Of a stretch of DNA of 64,000 nucleotides, positions 1 through 11,110 are shown in pieces. A program made the position numbers and the translations under genes. This DNA comes from Novakomyces olei (taxonomy: Eukaryota; Ascomycota; Novakomycetes; Novakomycetales; Novakomycetaceae): positions 620,001-684,000 of the forward strand of contig JADEYG010000002.1 in assembly GCA_016906335.1 (NCBI GenBank). The letters are read 5' to 3'. The notes under the pieces were generated by a model. That model did not search any database. It saw only the letters and a list, made by a program, of their open reading frames with translations, and had not been told where the DNA came from. Every line of letters begins with the position of its first letter. Within the stretch, counting starts at the first letter, position 1.

Positions 1-1372
1 CGAGTAATTTCAATACTAGACTGCCCATAGATGTCGGTGGTAAAAACGTGCTTTATCGCAGCAATACACTCTTGCTGAGGTTTTGTATTGGCCGCATAAG
101 CTGCCCGTCTAACAACCATTCGTATAACTATGTCTCTAAAATTAAAGTGATTTGCAAACATTAATAGGCGGCACGCACATCTTACTGCCGCTGAATGAAC
201 TCTGTCCTGTTCAGATCCTTTTTCTCCGGTTTTGCCTGTGCTAAAGCCTTTTTTAACGTCATTCTGAGGCCGGGTCTCTTCAATTATAAGTCGCAAACGA
301 TCCACGTATCCGTGGTACCGCGCAACCAGAGACTCTTCATACTCACGGAGTCGTCTGACGTCCTTTGTTACACGTTGAACACGTTCTGCATCGGAGAGAG
401 GCCGTATAGAATACCCGGGCAAAATGTCCTCGTAAACGGCAGCCTGTGTGAGTAGCGCTAACTGCACAATTGCTTTAGGATTGCGCGGCGATTCGAGGTC
501 ACGAATTTTATTGAGATTACGGAGATTTTGCTCCGGATCGGCAATTATTTCTTGACTCAGCGTGGCCAACAGTTCTTTGGCTTCCAGCACAGAAATAGGG
601 CGCACTGCAGTTTGCTGTCTTGAGTCTTCGTCACTTTCGCTTGCTGATTCTGCTTCGCTGTCGTCGTCCGCGTCAATATGCCTCTCATCTTCTGCTTCAC
701 TTTGTTCTTCAAATTTCGTTTCGTGTACTAAACCACCATTGACTTTTATTGGGAGCCTCTGAGGTTTTGAGGGGGGTTCAAGGGTTCGAGGTTGCAGTTC
801 ATAGTCTTGTAATGAGTCTAAATTTTGTACGTCCACACGTTTTTGCTTTTCCACTTTTCTAGACGGGTCAGTATTCTTTTGAGCTTTGTATGTCTGTGGT
901 AAACACAAGCGAAACCAGTCTCCTTTATTCTTTGAATTAAGCCAGTTTTTCTTTTTTCTAGATTTTTGCTTTTTGTATTTTCTTGAATTTCTGGTTTACT
1001 CTATTTGATTTTGGTGTTAATTTATCTCTTACTTTGCCAGCTCAAGAGGTTTGATTTTCGTTAAAAACCCGGCATATTGGGCATACTCGCCCAAATCTTC
1101 ATCATCAATAGCGGTTTCATCATTGCTTTCGTCTCGCGATAGCGCGGGAATATCAACATATTTACGTTCCGCTCCAGACTGCTTTTTTTTTGCTTGACTT
1201 GCTCTTTGCTTTTGTTCTTCCTGTAACCTCTGTCAATAACGATACGACAAAATATTATAAAAACAGCATTGGATCGACGTACTTTTTGCGCTCGGAGCTG
1301 TTTGTTCTTTGACTTGTGGCGTATTTTTAATGCGTCTGTACGCGGCCTTCCAGGTGCGTTCTTCGACCGCAT
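1..1372 (-). CDS. NOC3: NOC3, nucleolar complex protein 3 (5' part; runs off the left edge)
   Basis: Noc3 works with Noc2 in pre-60S ribosome maturation and transport, and is tied to replication licensing in yeast. Exons on the minus strand are 1372-1283, 1229-1033 and 990 to beyond base 1. The introns are 53 bp (1230-1282, GTACGT..CAG) and 42 bp (991-1032, GTAAGA..CAG), and all phases close. The basic N-terminus is followed by the family blocks IDDEDLGEYAQYAGFLTKI, QDYELQPRTL, QRLPIKVNGG, VYEDILPGYSIRPLSDAE and CACRLLMFANHFNFR, with an acidic stretch (AEDERHIDADDDSEAES) before the helical core. Only about the first 420 residues are inside the window. The start is the first Met of exon 1. A run of six C looked like a frameshift but reads straight through. 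The gene is divergent from the oxidoreductase, and their shared promoter carries telomere-like repeats. Confidence 0.93.
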
Positions 1373-1870
1373 AATGAAACCCCCAAAAAAAAAAAAAAAG
1401 ATATGAAGACTCCTTTACCGAAACTGATAAATTAAAGATATTTCCAGAAAGATTAAAAGATATAGTTCGTCTAGTCATAGCAATAGTAAGCCAGAATAGG
1501 TTAGGGTTAGGGTTAGTTACATAACCCTAACACTAACTGTTATAAATGCTGGCAGAAATAATTTTTAATATATCTTTTCACAAAACAAGAAGCATTCTAT
1601 GCAATAAAAATAATGTATAAAATGCAATAGGAATTGTACAGACAATTCGTGCTTATATATCAGAGGTAACTAGTACTTATAAACAAGAAAATAAAAGCAA
1701 CATAATAATAACATTGCAATAACAACATTAATAATAGCACTTTTATAGCAACACTGTAATATGATAAAAGTAACCCTATGTCAAACTTGTGGTGGGGAAA
1801 GTACGATATAAAATCCAAGTAAATCTGGAGATTCGTAATCGGCGGAAGATTCGGCAAGATACAGCGAATA
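1373..1870. promoter_or_regulatory. Divergent promoter with telomere-like repeat (1495-1537)
   Basis: This is the gap between NOC3 and the oxidoreductase. It holds TTAGGGTTAGGGTTAG at about 1501, followed after a short spacer by the opposite-strand form AACCCTAACACTAAC. The two together make an imperfect inverted pair. A poly-A/T run lies at about 1383. No further gene was seen. Confidence 0.6.
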
Positions 1871-3055
1871 ATGGAGACGGCTTTGGGAGCTGCGCCTGGA
1901 ATAACAGGCAATACTAAAGGTAAATGCTCAGGTTTTGCACTATTAATTCTAATCTTTGAGGTCTGCCCAGCAAAATTGCTGCTTGGAGTTATAAAGACCA
2001 TGGAGAGCCGGAGACCGTTCTTGAACAACGGGTCGACTTTCCCTTTGAAGCTCTTGGATCTATGGGACCGAACGATGTGGTTATCCGTGTAAGGGCCGTG
2101 TCATTGAATTGGTATGAGTGTCTCAATCTAGTCTTTATTATTTTAATTTTTTCTTTTCCACAATTTAACATGCAGGATCGACTACAAATTGATGACGGCG
2201 AGTGCTCTTGTCAATATGGCTATCAAGAAACCCGCTATTCCTTGCCTCGATTTTGCCGGTGATGTAGTTGCTTTTGGCGGGCTGGTGGACTCGTTGCAGA
2301 TCGGTGAACCTGTCTTTGGCCAGCAGGATGTTAGTAATATTATGAAACGGCCCAGTGGTGCTTTAGCAGAGTACATAGTGGTGAGCGCTTCGTTTTGTAA
2401 GCCGATACCCAAAGATCAATTGGATTATGAAGGCGCTGCAGTTCTACCTGTAGCGTGCAATACCATGTACGATGCAATCGTTACAACGGGGAAGTTGGAG
2501 TCCGGTTCACGTTTATTTATAAACGGAGGCAGTGGTAAAACTGGAATTGCTGGTATCCAGATAGCCAAGGCTTTAGGCATCTATGTCGAATGCTCAAGCT
2601 CGCCAGCAAACGTTGCTCTTTGCGAAGAACTGGGAGCGGATTATGTGCACGATTATACTTCAAATTTCACAGAGTACTTATCAAACGCATACAAGACAAA
2701 AAATTTTGATATGGTCCTCGATTGCCATGGAAGCAGTGATCTATATTACTCGTGTCATAATTTCTTGAAGGAAAGCGGAGTATTCGTTGATATTGCCTGT
2801 GAGATCTCTCCAAAGGCCGTAACTTCACTCGTCAGCAAATCGTTTCTACCCGGTTGGCTTGGTGGGGGTCGGCGCAAGTACGTTTTAAAAATGGGCCAGG
2901 ATACTGGCACTGTTTTCAACGAAGCGTACCCGCTTATCAAGTCGGGTAAAGTGAAACCAGTGGTGGACAAGGTGTATACTTGGGCTCAGGCCGTAGAGGC
3001 GTTTCAGGCTCTGAAAAAGTACCACCGTATTGTTGTCACTGGGTACCAAGATTAA
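1871..3055 (+). CDS. Zinc-independent MDR-family oxidoreductase (quinone oxidoreductase-like)
   Basis: Exons are 1871-1919, 1961-2111 and 2176-3055, giving 359 residues, normal for the family. The first intron could instead end at 1970, but only the AG at 1960 keeps frame. The sequence shows the MDR N-terminal fold (AAWSYKDHGEPETVLE, VVIRVRAVSLNWIDYKLM), the substrate loop LDFAGDVVAF, the Rossmann motif GGSGKTGIAGIQIAKALG, ELGADYVHDY, and a C-terminal KVKPVVDKVYTWAQAVEAF. The cysteine and histidine ligands of zinc alcohol dehydrogenases are missing, so it is a reductase of the quinone or enoyl type that probably uses NADPH. The substrate cannot be told. It is divergent from NOC3. Confidence 0.9.
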
Positions 3056-3528
3056 TTAGGCGTTGAGGTTTGGCGAGGGAGTGATCGAAATCCAAATTGC
3101 CTTTTAATACGAAACGTACCTGTCGTGTGTGCTAAACGGTTTGAGTTTTGGTGTAATTTAGGCGCGGTTTCTATGATGTTCACGTATAGTACGTTACTGA
3201 TTCATCATTAAATCTAGGGTTAGGGTTATTATATTGTTTTAAGTCAGTACAATTATTCGTATAATGCCCCCTACGTAATTGTTTAATTATTGTTTTATGG
3301 TGGTTTATTGAGCATAATAAACCTAATTGTACAAAGTTAGGGTTAATAGATCTGTGTAGGCGTCTGCTCGCTGTCCACGTATATAATATAATATTATCTC
3401 GTAAATAAAGCCCGTATATTCTGGTTACGAGTAAACAGTCTTAGTCAACGGCACTCTGTCCGCCTTTTGCACTGTAATTCTGGCGCCTGTTAGCGCGTCC
3501 GCTCGCAATCGTCAGTTCAGGAAACAAA
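3056..3528. other. Intergenic, promoter of the PSH1-like gene
   Basis: No gene seen. Telomere-like copies occur at 3214-3229 (CTAGGGTTAGGGTTA) and 3336-3346 (TTAGGGTTAA). The second is about 190 bp upstream of the next start codon. Confidence 0.6.
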
Positions 3529-5445
3529 ATGGCAGTTCAAACAAAGGCGGACGATTTGGAACCGCTGCGGCAGTCGCTCACGTGCGCTATTTGCGTCGAA
3601 TATATGTTCCTTCCTTTTGTGCTTCCATGCGGACATACGTTCTGCTACGCGGTAAGTTTTCTATGCAAAGGAACAGCGCTTTCCCGTCCCGTCCCGTTCG
3701 ATTTTGTATTTATTTTATTTTATTTCCTTTTTAATTTGCGAATTTGCGAAACGCGTGAAGCGTAAACGTCCAGAACGGCTAAGAAAAGTCTTGTTTGATT
3801 TATTATAAGTATTTGCTAATGTATTGTAGTGCATTAGAGACTGGTTGCAGCAGAAGAAAACGTGTCCAAAATGCCGTACTCCTATACGTACAGCTCCTCA
3901 TATATGCTACTCTGTAAGTTGCTTCACATCGCGTGTTTCCGTGCTGAAAAGCAATTAAAGAGAGAAATATCGGAAATAGAAAAGATATTGGAAAAAGATA
4001 TTGGAAAAAGATATTGGGGAAAACAAGAATAGTGGATGTTAAAATTCCAATAGTGATGATGGCATGAAAACGAAAACAGCCAAATCCGCAATGGCAGTGA
4101 CAGTGACAGTGATATCGAACTTGGTGCTAACAAATAGATGCGAGATATTGGACAGATAGTGTTTGAGCGGCTGGAATCAATGATTTCCAAGAGCGAATAC
4201 AAGAGCATGATAGATCAGCGCGACGAGCAGCAAAAAGAGTACGATTCGCGTGTGGCACAGAAAACTGTGTTTGGAGACATGTTTGCTACTCCGTGGCATA
4301 CAACCACGATTGACAGTTTAGACGGAGTTGTAAGGTGCCGTCGGTGCTTTTGGGAAGTAGAAGGCAGTCACTGTCCGCACTGTGGACTCGAGTTCTCCGA
4401 GTTTGAAGTCTCTGCCGACAATGACGAGTTTTCCTCGCATGACTTTGAGGATGGCGAAGACGATTCTGTAGACGATTATGATTACGATGATGCCTTCATT
4501 GATGATACAGAGCCACATATGCCTGGTGCCTTCCGGCCCGAGAGTGATAGTGAAGATTCAGCGATAGACAGTGAAAGCCATCATGATGAAGAGCAGCATC
4601 CTCAGCACGTGGATTTGACCGACGACAGTCTTGATGAAATCGACGATATTGATTCAGAAGAATTGGATGATATTGAGGACGAAGAAGACGAAGAAGGAGA
4701 TCTCCGTCGTCATCGTCTTCGTCATCGTCTTCAAATGATCTTGGATGAACTGGAAGACGATCGACAAGTTTTAAGTCGTGCTGAGCGGGGATGGGACGAC
4801 TTGAGGCATATTAGTCGAAATAGTTATGGGCGGGAGACTAGAAATGACAGGATAAATGCTGCGGCCAACTGGAGAACTGATCAGCCAAGGCGGTTGGCTC
4901 AAGGGTTAGGCAGGGCTCCAACACAGCATCGATATGGCTGGAATAACGAACCTGATGCAAGCAGTTGGCTCGATCATGACTATGAAGATGAGGACGAAGA
5001 GGATGATGACGATTGGGGTACTGCGTCTTCAAATGAACAAGACGATGATGCGGATGGAGATGGAGACGATGATGACGATGATGATGACGATGATGAGGGT
5101 GGAGACGCTCGTCTGCGTTATAGTAATTATGTCGCAATGCATGATGAAGGCTCTCATTTCAATGAGGAAGATTTCGATATTGACGACGATGATCTAGTTG
5201 CTATAGAGGCAAATGAACAAGAGGCAGAAAGGCGAAGGAGTCTCCGGCGGAAGGAAGAAGCTCAGTCTTCTTCCGAGAGGAGAAAAAGACAGAAACGTGG
5301 ACAAATGACGGAGGAAAGTATTTGGAGCAGTGACGATGAGCCTACGTCGAGTCGTTCGACCAGACGGCCTTATAATAGACGAGCTCCTTCAAGAATCATT
5401 CCAATCGAATCCGACGAGGATAGCTTTACAGCGCTGGCAGACTAA
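3529..5445 (+). CDS. PSH1: PSH1-like RING E3 ubiquitin ligase
   Basis: Exons are 3529-3651, 3830-3913 and 4138-5445, giving 504 residues. An N-terminal C3HC4 RING is assembled only after splicing: CAICVEYM, PCGHTFCYAC and CPKCRTPI, residues about 19-60. A helix (MRDIGQIVFERLESMI) follows, then a second cysteine pair set (CRRCFWEVEGSHCPHCG), and then a very long Asp/Glu tail with runs of up to ten Asp and a basic end. This order matches budding-yeast Psh1, the ligase that removes mislocalised centromeric histone H3 (Cse4), with the acidic tail as a histone-binding candidate. Ligase activity is inferred from the RING. The centromeric role is inferred from family resemblance and could differ here. 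Intron 2 (224 bp) is longer than most and contains direct GATATTGG repeats. Confidence 0.85.
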
Positions 5446-6079
5446 ACAGCTAGCTGTTTAAATTATATTCTATTCTGCTTTATCTTTTCTTCATATGCTT
5501 TTCTATATTATATCTACTGGTTCGAGACGAATGGCAGATATTCGATCGCATCTTCAAGTTTGGTTCTTTTCTATGTATTTTACGGAGCTTTGGTACATTT
5601 ATATTTTATTCGAGGTTTGTATTTTGCAAAAAAATGCTGTATTTTGTACATTGCTAGTGGGTAGATTCCCGTGGTGAGGCGTTACCTGGATACTTTGGCG
5701 TGTGTTGAATGTTATAGAGGCCGAGGAGCATCATTGATCATTTATATTCTAATAGCAAACTGTCGAGGTCAATTTTATTATTAAATAGTATTCTATAGCG
5801 TAGAGGGAGTGTGGGTTACTAATAAAATATATTATACTACGCATATAATTTCTACGCGTTATTATTACGCATAAACACATAGTTAAAATTAATGCCCATT
5901 TTGAAGTACGAATGATGATTAACTTGACTATACGTTGAATTAATCCAAAATGTTCCAAATATTCCAAATATTCCAAATATTCCACACTATTTTATACTTT
6001 AGCATTACGTAATATTATTTAAAAGTATATAATATAAAATTAATTAAATAAAGAGCAATCGTAATCTTGATTCACTCAC
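5446..6079. other. AT-rich intergenic region with a short TTCCAAATA repeat
   Basis: No gene supported. At about 5946-5983 a 9-bp unit (AAATATTCC) is repeated about four times. The remainder is AT-rich 3' and promoter sequence before CWC24. Confidence 0.6.
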
Positions 6080-7051
6080 ATGTCAGTGCCGTTCTTCAAA
6101 AAACGAGCGCGGCGACCGACGACCGTTAGTAAGCCGTCACTTGGCTCACGGAACGATGAAAAATCGGACTCTGAAAGTTCCGAGTTTTCAGATTTGGAAG
6201 ATGAGAGTGGGAACAGAAATTCAGGCTTAAACAGGCGAAAACGGCCTGATACCTCTGTATTTTCGTCGCGGAAAAGAGCAGATAACAAAGAGGATCCATC
6301 TGTAGTTTACGGTGGTACACTAGATCGTCGGAAGCCCGCGGTTAATGAGGCAACTAAAGCCTCTGACTGGTTCGATGAGCCCGCAGAAAAGTCAAATGGG
6401 CGAGTCAGTAAAACTGAAGAGGCTCAGGGTAATAATGGTCCTGCTGCTGATCCATCACTGTACACCGGACAAGCGGGTTATCAAAAGTATGTACCGGAGC
6501 GTGAAGTGCTGAATAAAAAAGCTCTTCCTGGCCCCAAAAAGGCTATGAACAGTAATATACGCACGGTTACCGTGGTTGATTACCAGCCGGATGTGTGTAA
6601 AGATTATAAGGAAACGGGGTTCTGTGGGTACGGAGACTCGTGCAAGTTCTTACATGATCGTGAGAACTACAAGGCTGGATGGGAGTTAGATCGGGAGTGG
6701 GAACAAGTACAGAAAAAAAACACTGGGAGAAATGGAAACAGCTCTCAGGCTCTTGCCAATAAAAGTGATGACGAGGACGATGACGAGGATAGCGAGGACG
6801 AAGATGATATTCCTTTTGCCTGTTTTATTTGCCGATCAGAGTACAAGAATCCTATTGTTACTCGCTGTGGCCATTATTTTTGTGAGAGCTGTGCCCTGGC
6901 TCGGTACAAGAAGAACCCGACTTGTGCAGTTTGTGGATCGGGTACCAACGGGCTTTTTAATGTGGCGAAAAATGTAAAACAAAGGCTGCAAGCAAAGCAG
7001 GACCGTGTGGCCGCACGCAAGGCTGAGAAGGCAGAGCAGGACTCTGAATGA
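6080..7051 (+). CDS. CWC24: CWC24, pre-mRNA splicing factor (CCCH zinc finger plus RING)
   Basis: This is a single-exon gene of 323 residues. Cwc24 (RNF113A in animals) joins the spliceosome around the 5' splice site at activation and is released by Prp2. A disordered acidic N-terminus is followed by KYVPEREVLN, then a CCCH finger (Cys173, Cys182, Cys188, His192 in VCKDYKETGFCGYGDSCKFLH), and a RING at about residues 248-286 (CFICRSEYKNPIVTRCGHYF, CESC, CAVC). Both domains have complete ligand sets. The start is the first Met and matches the MSVPFFKKR beginning typical of the family. The many small introns in this window fit an organism that keeps this factor under selection. Confidence 0.96.
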   Translation: MSVPFFKKRARRPTTVSKPSLGSRNDEKSDSESSEFSDLEDESGNRNSGLNRRKRPDTSVFSSRKRADNKEDPSVVYGGTLDRRKPAVNEATKASDWFDEPAEKSNGRVSKTEEAQGNNGPAADPSLYTGQAGYQKYVPEREVLNKKALPGPKKAMNSNIRTVTVVDYQPDVCKDYKETGFCGYGDSCKFLHDRENYKAGWELDREWEQVQKKNTGRNGNSSQALANKSDDEDDDEDSEDEDDIPFACFICRSEYKNPIVTRCGHYFCESCALARYKKNPTCAVCGSGTNGLFNVAKNVKQRLQAKQDRVAARKAEKAEQDSE

Positions 7052-7557
7052 TGATGTACCGCAGAGTTTGTTTTTATGTTATGAAGGGATTTGCCATATC
7101 AGGATTGCTCTAGATCATGATCGTTGAAGAAGACCTTTGTCAAAAGGCGTCGTGTGCCGATAGTCTCGTCGATTCATTGCACGTATAGTAAAACGATATC
7201 GACAGCACCAATAATACGATTGTACATTCTATAACAAACATCTTTAATAGATCATGCAGTGCCCATAATTATACCAAACACAAATGCATGCTATAACTAA
7301 CTCGCACTTGAATGGACGGGTATAACACCCACGCCCTTCCTATAAATAATATCTTGTTATTACGAACACTATTTATTTCAAGCCAGCCGGCCACTCAGAT
7401 TTCGGGTTGTAATATGTAAAAATATTTATTGACATAAACTCGCGGTCGATCTTTAACGAGATCTTAGAACACTCGGTAGGCTATATAAATCGATTTCTAC
7501 TTTCCTCTCAATAGAACAAGACTCTCATTCATGCAATCGCAATTGTAGACGTTAAAG
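7052..7557. other. Intergenic between convergent CWC24 and bL34m
   Basis: These are two 3' ends facing each other. I see no ORF with coding character, no tRNA box pair and no repeat array. Confidence 0.5.
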
Positions 7558-7934
7558 CTAATGAGTAAGTGACCGCCGTTGCTTTAGTCTTCGTCGCTTT
7601 ATAATATTCCGGCCACCGTGCTTTTTCATGCGCGCGAGAAACCCAAACTTGCGCTTCCGCTTCCGCTGTGAAGGATTGTACGTTGTACTCCAACGCACAC
7701 CACCAAGTGACAAAGCGTTTGGTGCTGTTAACTGTGGATTTGTCCCTAATGCAAGACGGGAGTATGGCGAAAGTCTTTTAATTTAATACGTTAGCCAACA
7801 GTGCTCAATGCCTTAAAGTACTAAACTTACAAGCTGCGGACACTTGATAATTGTGAATTAGTTCCATTATACGCTCGAGCAGCTGCCTGCGGCCGAAACG
7901 CACGCGCCAGCGTGCTCAGGCCGATCCGGATCAT
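7558..7934 (-). CDS. MRPL34: Mitochondrial ribosomal protein bL34m (small two-exon gene)
   Basis: Exons are 7934-7831 and 7774-7558, giving 106 residues. The 56-bp intron starts GTAAGT and ends AAAAG, and its phase (2) closes to Leu. The C-terminal half is the bL34 signature [19 protein letters not shown], then [18 protein letters not shown], ending in LTH. The first exon encodes a mitochondrial presequence rich in Arg, Ala, Leu and Ser ([20 protein letters not shown]). The product is the large-subunit mitoribosome protein L34. It is easy to miss because neither exon is a long ATG-initiated ORF. A TTAGGGTTAG motif lies about 190 bp upstream of the start codon. Confidence 0.93.
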
Positions 7935-8519
7935 GAGCAAGTGTGGTTGCTCTGTTTGAATAATGTTGGATTTTAATTATTTTTTCTTCATATACGCCAT
8001 ATATATGCTAAATCATAAACTAAGTCTTCTTTTTACATGTCTTGTTACTATCTACGTATAATAATATACATCGCTATTTCTGTGACATTTATTAAACGAT
8101 ACGCTCCCATGAATGTTAAATTAGGGTTAGCTAGGGTTTTGGCAGATTCACTATTTCGAAATGGGTGAGTAAATCAGAGACGGCTGTTTTTCCCACTCTT
8201 TCTATTTTGCGTGCATTTATCCTAATTTCTATCCTATTATCTATTTATCTATTTGTTCATTTATTTGTTCGTTTATTTATTGTATTTTATTCTTGTCTAT
8301 TATATTTGGTTTGTTTACATATCAAGACCAAAGATCATTTCATCTCGTTTGTTGTGTGTAAATGCCATCGCTATGCTAGATTCGCGGAAACAAAACTGTG
8401 TAGATCAAAAAACATAGTCCAAAATTGATTATAACATCAAAAAATTTATACGAAGATTCAAAATAGAAATAAGAAACGTGGAAAAAAAATCAGTAAAAAC
8501 CAATCTCATAAACCGACCG
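7935..8519. promoter_or_regulatory. bL34m promoter and ZW10-like 3' region
   Basis: This gap contains TTAGGGTTAGCTAGGGTT at 8121-8138, upstream of bL34m. The T-rich stretch 8165-8428 is open in one frame, but its composition (ATTTATT repeats) argues against coding. Confidence 0.5.
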
Positions 8520-11110
8520 CTAATGGCTGACGGACGATTCTATTTCGTGAATACATTCGCGTCGTTTCGGAGAATCTGCAAAAGAAGCACGAATCAGCCT
8601 CGTTATTTCTCCAGTACTGAAATCGACCAGCGATCCTTGGCGCCATAGGTACATTATTTCTGACAGATTTGCCTCTAATATTTCGATCAGATAACAATAT
8701 TTTAACCAGCTGGGCACGTAAAGCGCAGTTAGCGGTGGCGAATCGGTCTCGTTGTCAGCTTGGAAAAGTTGCTCTAAAGAATTCAATTGCCGCATAGCAG
8801 CAGCGTACTGTTCTGATTGAGTGCTTGAAATTCCATCAAAAGTATTCATTTCGTCAATTAATTCTGCCACGACTTGTTCCATTAAGTCGCCCATAATTTG
8901 AAATAAAAGAGGCTTTGATAATATGCCTTCTAGTTTCCCAGCTACGCCTTGGATCCATCCGCTGATTGCTGATAAATATTCCTCTGTAAATGAAGTTGCT
9001 GCCGCTATTTTTTCTCTGTTTTCAAATGAAATCTCTGCCAGTTCTCGACGCAGTTTTTCCAGCGCATGATAATAAAGCCTGGCTGCTAATTGCGAATATC
9101 GATTGCTCTGGTGCAGGGGTTTCGATTGCAATATATCTTTTGTAGCCTGATCGAGGTACAGAAAAGTTGTGTAAGCAGAGAAACATTGAACTATTCCGGC
9201 TTCTGCGATTGGCTCTGGCAGTAGAAACAATCGAGCAAGACCAAGTGCCTGCTCGGGAATTTTTAGCGAACTTTCATCCTGAAATAGCTGTATAAATTCT
9301 GTGGCGGACTGATAAACGCCTAACGTCTCGTGGCCCGTGACTATATTTTCTTGCTCTCCAGTACTGCCTTTGTCTTCCATGTTTTTGTTTGCATTTTCGT
9401 GTTGATTATTTTCGTTATTATTTTCGTAATTGTTTCCATTTCCCTCTTCTTTTTCTTTTCCATCTTCATCAACATTAACTTCAGCTTCGCCCCATCCCCA
9501 TCCTGCATTGCTACTTACCTCGGACGCTTCTTCCTCATCCAAATCTCGACTAGCGCCTTCTTTGGTAGTGTCTATATCCATTTTTTCCTCCTCATCGCTC
9601 CAGTCCCAACCTTCCTTTTTCTCGGGTTCTTCTCTTGTCAAAGACTCTACATTTTCTGGAGCCAAAGCTTCTTTCAAAACATTGTCCTTTGCAACACGGG
9701 TCTGCAAATGCACTTTTACCAAATCAAAGGCAGTCTTAGACTTGAATATTATTCTCACGCGTCCAAGGATCGAATTAGCAAGGGCATCATTACAGCTTTG
9801 CAAGATTCTCTGTACGAAAACCTTCTTTTCCTCCTCCGGTGGCACAGAAAACCAGCCTTTACTATCAAGGCTATCCGCCAGATTATCAACTTTTTCCGCT
9901 GTAAAAACAGTAGGAAATAAAAGCGCCTTTTTCTCTAATCGGGAGGCAAGGCTCTCGATAATATGGGGAGCAAATAAGACGTGCAAAGAAATAGGCAAGA
10001 GCTTATTTAGTCCATCGACCACTGTCTCGATGTCATTCCAAATATCCTCTGCATTATACAAATCTTTTTCGACTTTGCGCAAAAGCAAACATGACTTTGT
10101 CTCATCGTCTAAAAAATTGCCTTTATAATCATGGGCAATAGCATTATCCAAAAAACCAGCCAGAGCCGGGATCTTTTGTGCCATCCACCGGGAGAGGACG
10201 TCGAGCAAATCAGCTGCAGACACTGCAGAGTCAATAAGGCTTCTTTGCGCCGAGACCTCAAGGTCAGTGATTTGAATAGCGCACTGAAGCTTCTGTTCTG
10301 CGAACACGCGAGCACGCTGCTTTAACGCATCCACACGAGCGTGCAAATCTCGTCCTATTTTGGAGTCTGTACCCAATTCGCTGCATACAATGTCGGCTAA
10401 ACCGATGTTTTCAATACATTCAATACTTAATTCATGATTGTTGGGGTTTGAGTCTGAGACTTTGTCAACTTTCTCTTCCTTGTTTCCATCTTTTTCCGAT
10501 CCTAATTGCTCCTGTACTGTTGCCAGAATATTACTCGCTTTTTGTACGAGCAAAAGTGCATTCTGGCAAGCATATACGTCCGTCTGTACCGGTACGGATT
10601 GTGGTGTGTGTGAATTATTTGAATATGCACTTGAGCTTGTATCCGAGTCGTAAATATTGTCTAGTCGTGCTTCAACCTGTGCCACAAAAGATTCTACTCT
10701 ATTCAAAGTTTCAGAATCATCTTGAACGGCAACAAGCTGATCGTCCAGTCTAGCCTGCACTTGTTAGACCAAATAACAATTTAATTTGATACAATAAACT
10801 CATTAAATCCAAAATCAGAAATAAAATAACAACCAGCCAAACGTATCAGGAGCGAGTAAATAACATTATATCCAATGAGCCCGGGAAAATACAGGAATAA
10901 AACGAGCATCAATCAATAATATTAAAAGCCATTTGGCGATCTGTATGTACGTACCTGTCTCGCAGCAATCTCAGCGTCAAACACGCTTATTGCCTCGCTT
11001 AAAGCAGTTGAATCAAATGGTAACTCTGCGAGATGTGCTAGCTCATTCATAGAATTGTCGCCGCCCGTTATATGGGCGGCCAGCGCCTTAGCTGCAGTGG
11101 TCGCGCTCAT
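8520..11110 (-). CDS. ZW10/DSL1-family vesicle tethering protein
   Basis: Exons are 11110-10955 and 10754-8520, giving 796 residues. The 200-bp intron begins GTACGT and ends GTCTAACAAGTGCAG. ZW10 and Dsl1 act in the Dsl1/NRZ complex that tethers COPI vesicles at the ER, and in animals ZW10 also acts at kinetochores. The evidence is a long helical N-terminus (SFVAQVEARLDNI), a middle LPISLHVLFAPHIIESL block, a linker with acidic and Trp-rich pieces (GWDWSDEEEK and GWGWGEAEVN) that resemble the acidic Trp-containing lasso by which Dsl1 binds COPI, and a C-terminus ending SWLKYCYLIEILEANLSEIM then EITRLIRASFADSPKR, typical of the family. The assignment rests mainly on the C-terminal block. The Asn/Glu-rich insert (about residue 450) is low-complexity. 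Family membership is fairly sure, but the exact orthology (Zw10 or Dsl1) is not. Confidence 0.8.

Noticed and set aside
760-790. Possible frameshift in NOC3 at a run of C
   Set aside because: Recounting gives six C and the frame continues from LEPPSKP to QRLPIKV.
4838-5197. His-rich and Met-rich ORFs overlapping PSH1
   Set aside because: They are out-of-frame readings of the Asp/Glu codons of the acidic tail.
5515-5535. tRNA B-box-like GGTTCGAGAC
   Set aside because: No A box or cloverleaf around it.
8165-8428. Plus-strand ORF of 87 codons with a Cys-x-Cys, and an ATGGGTGAGT that could be a tiny first exon
   Set aside because: No family fits, the sequence is dominated by ATTTATT repeats, and no closing phase was convincing.
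9330-10128. Two plus-strand ORFs of about 200 codons
   Set aside because: They lie opposite the ZW10-like exon, are low in complexity (Ser/Phe), and the minus-strand frame is clearly the coding one.
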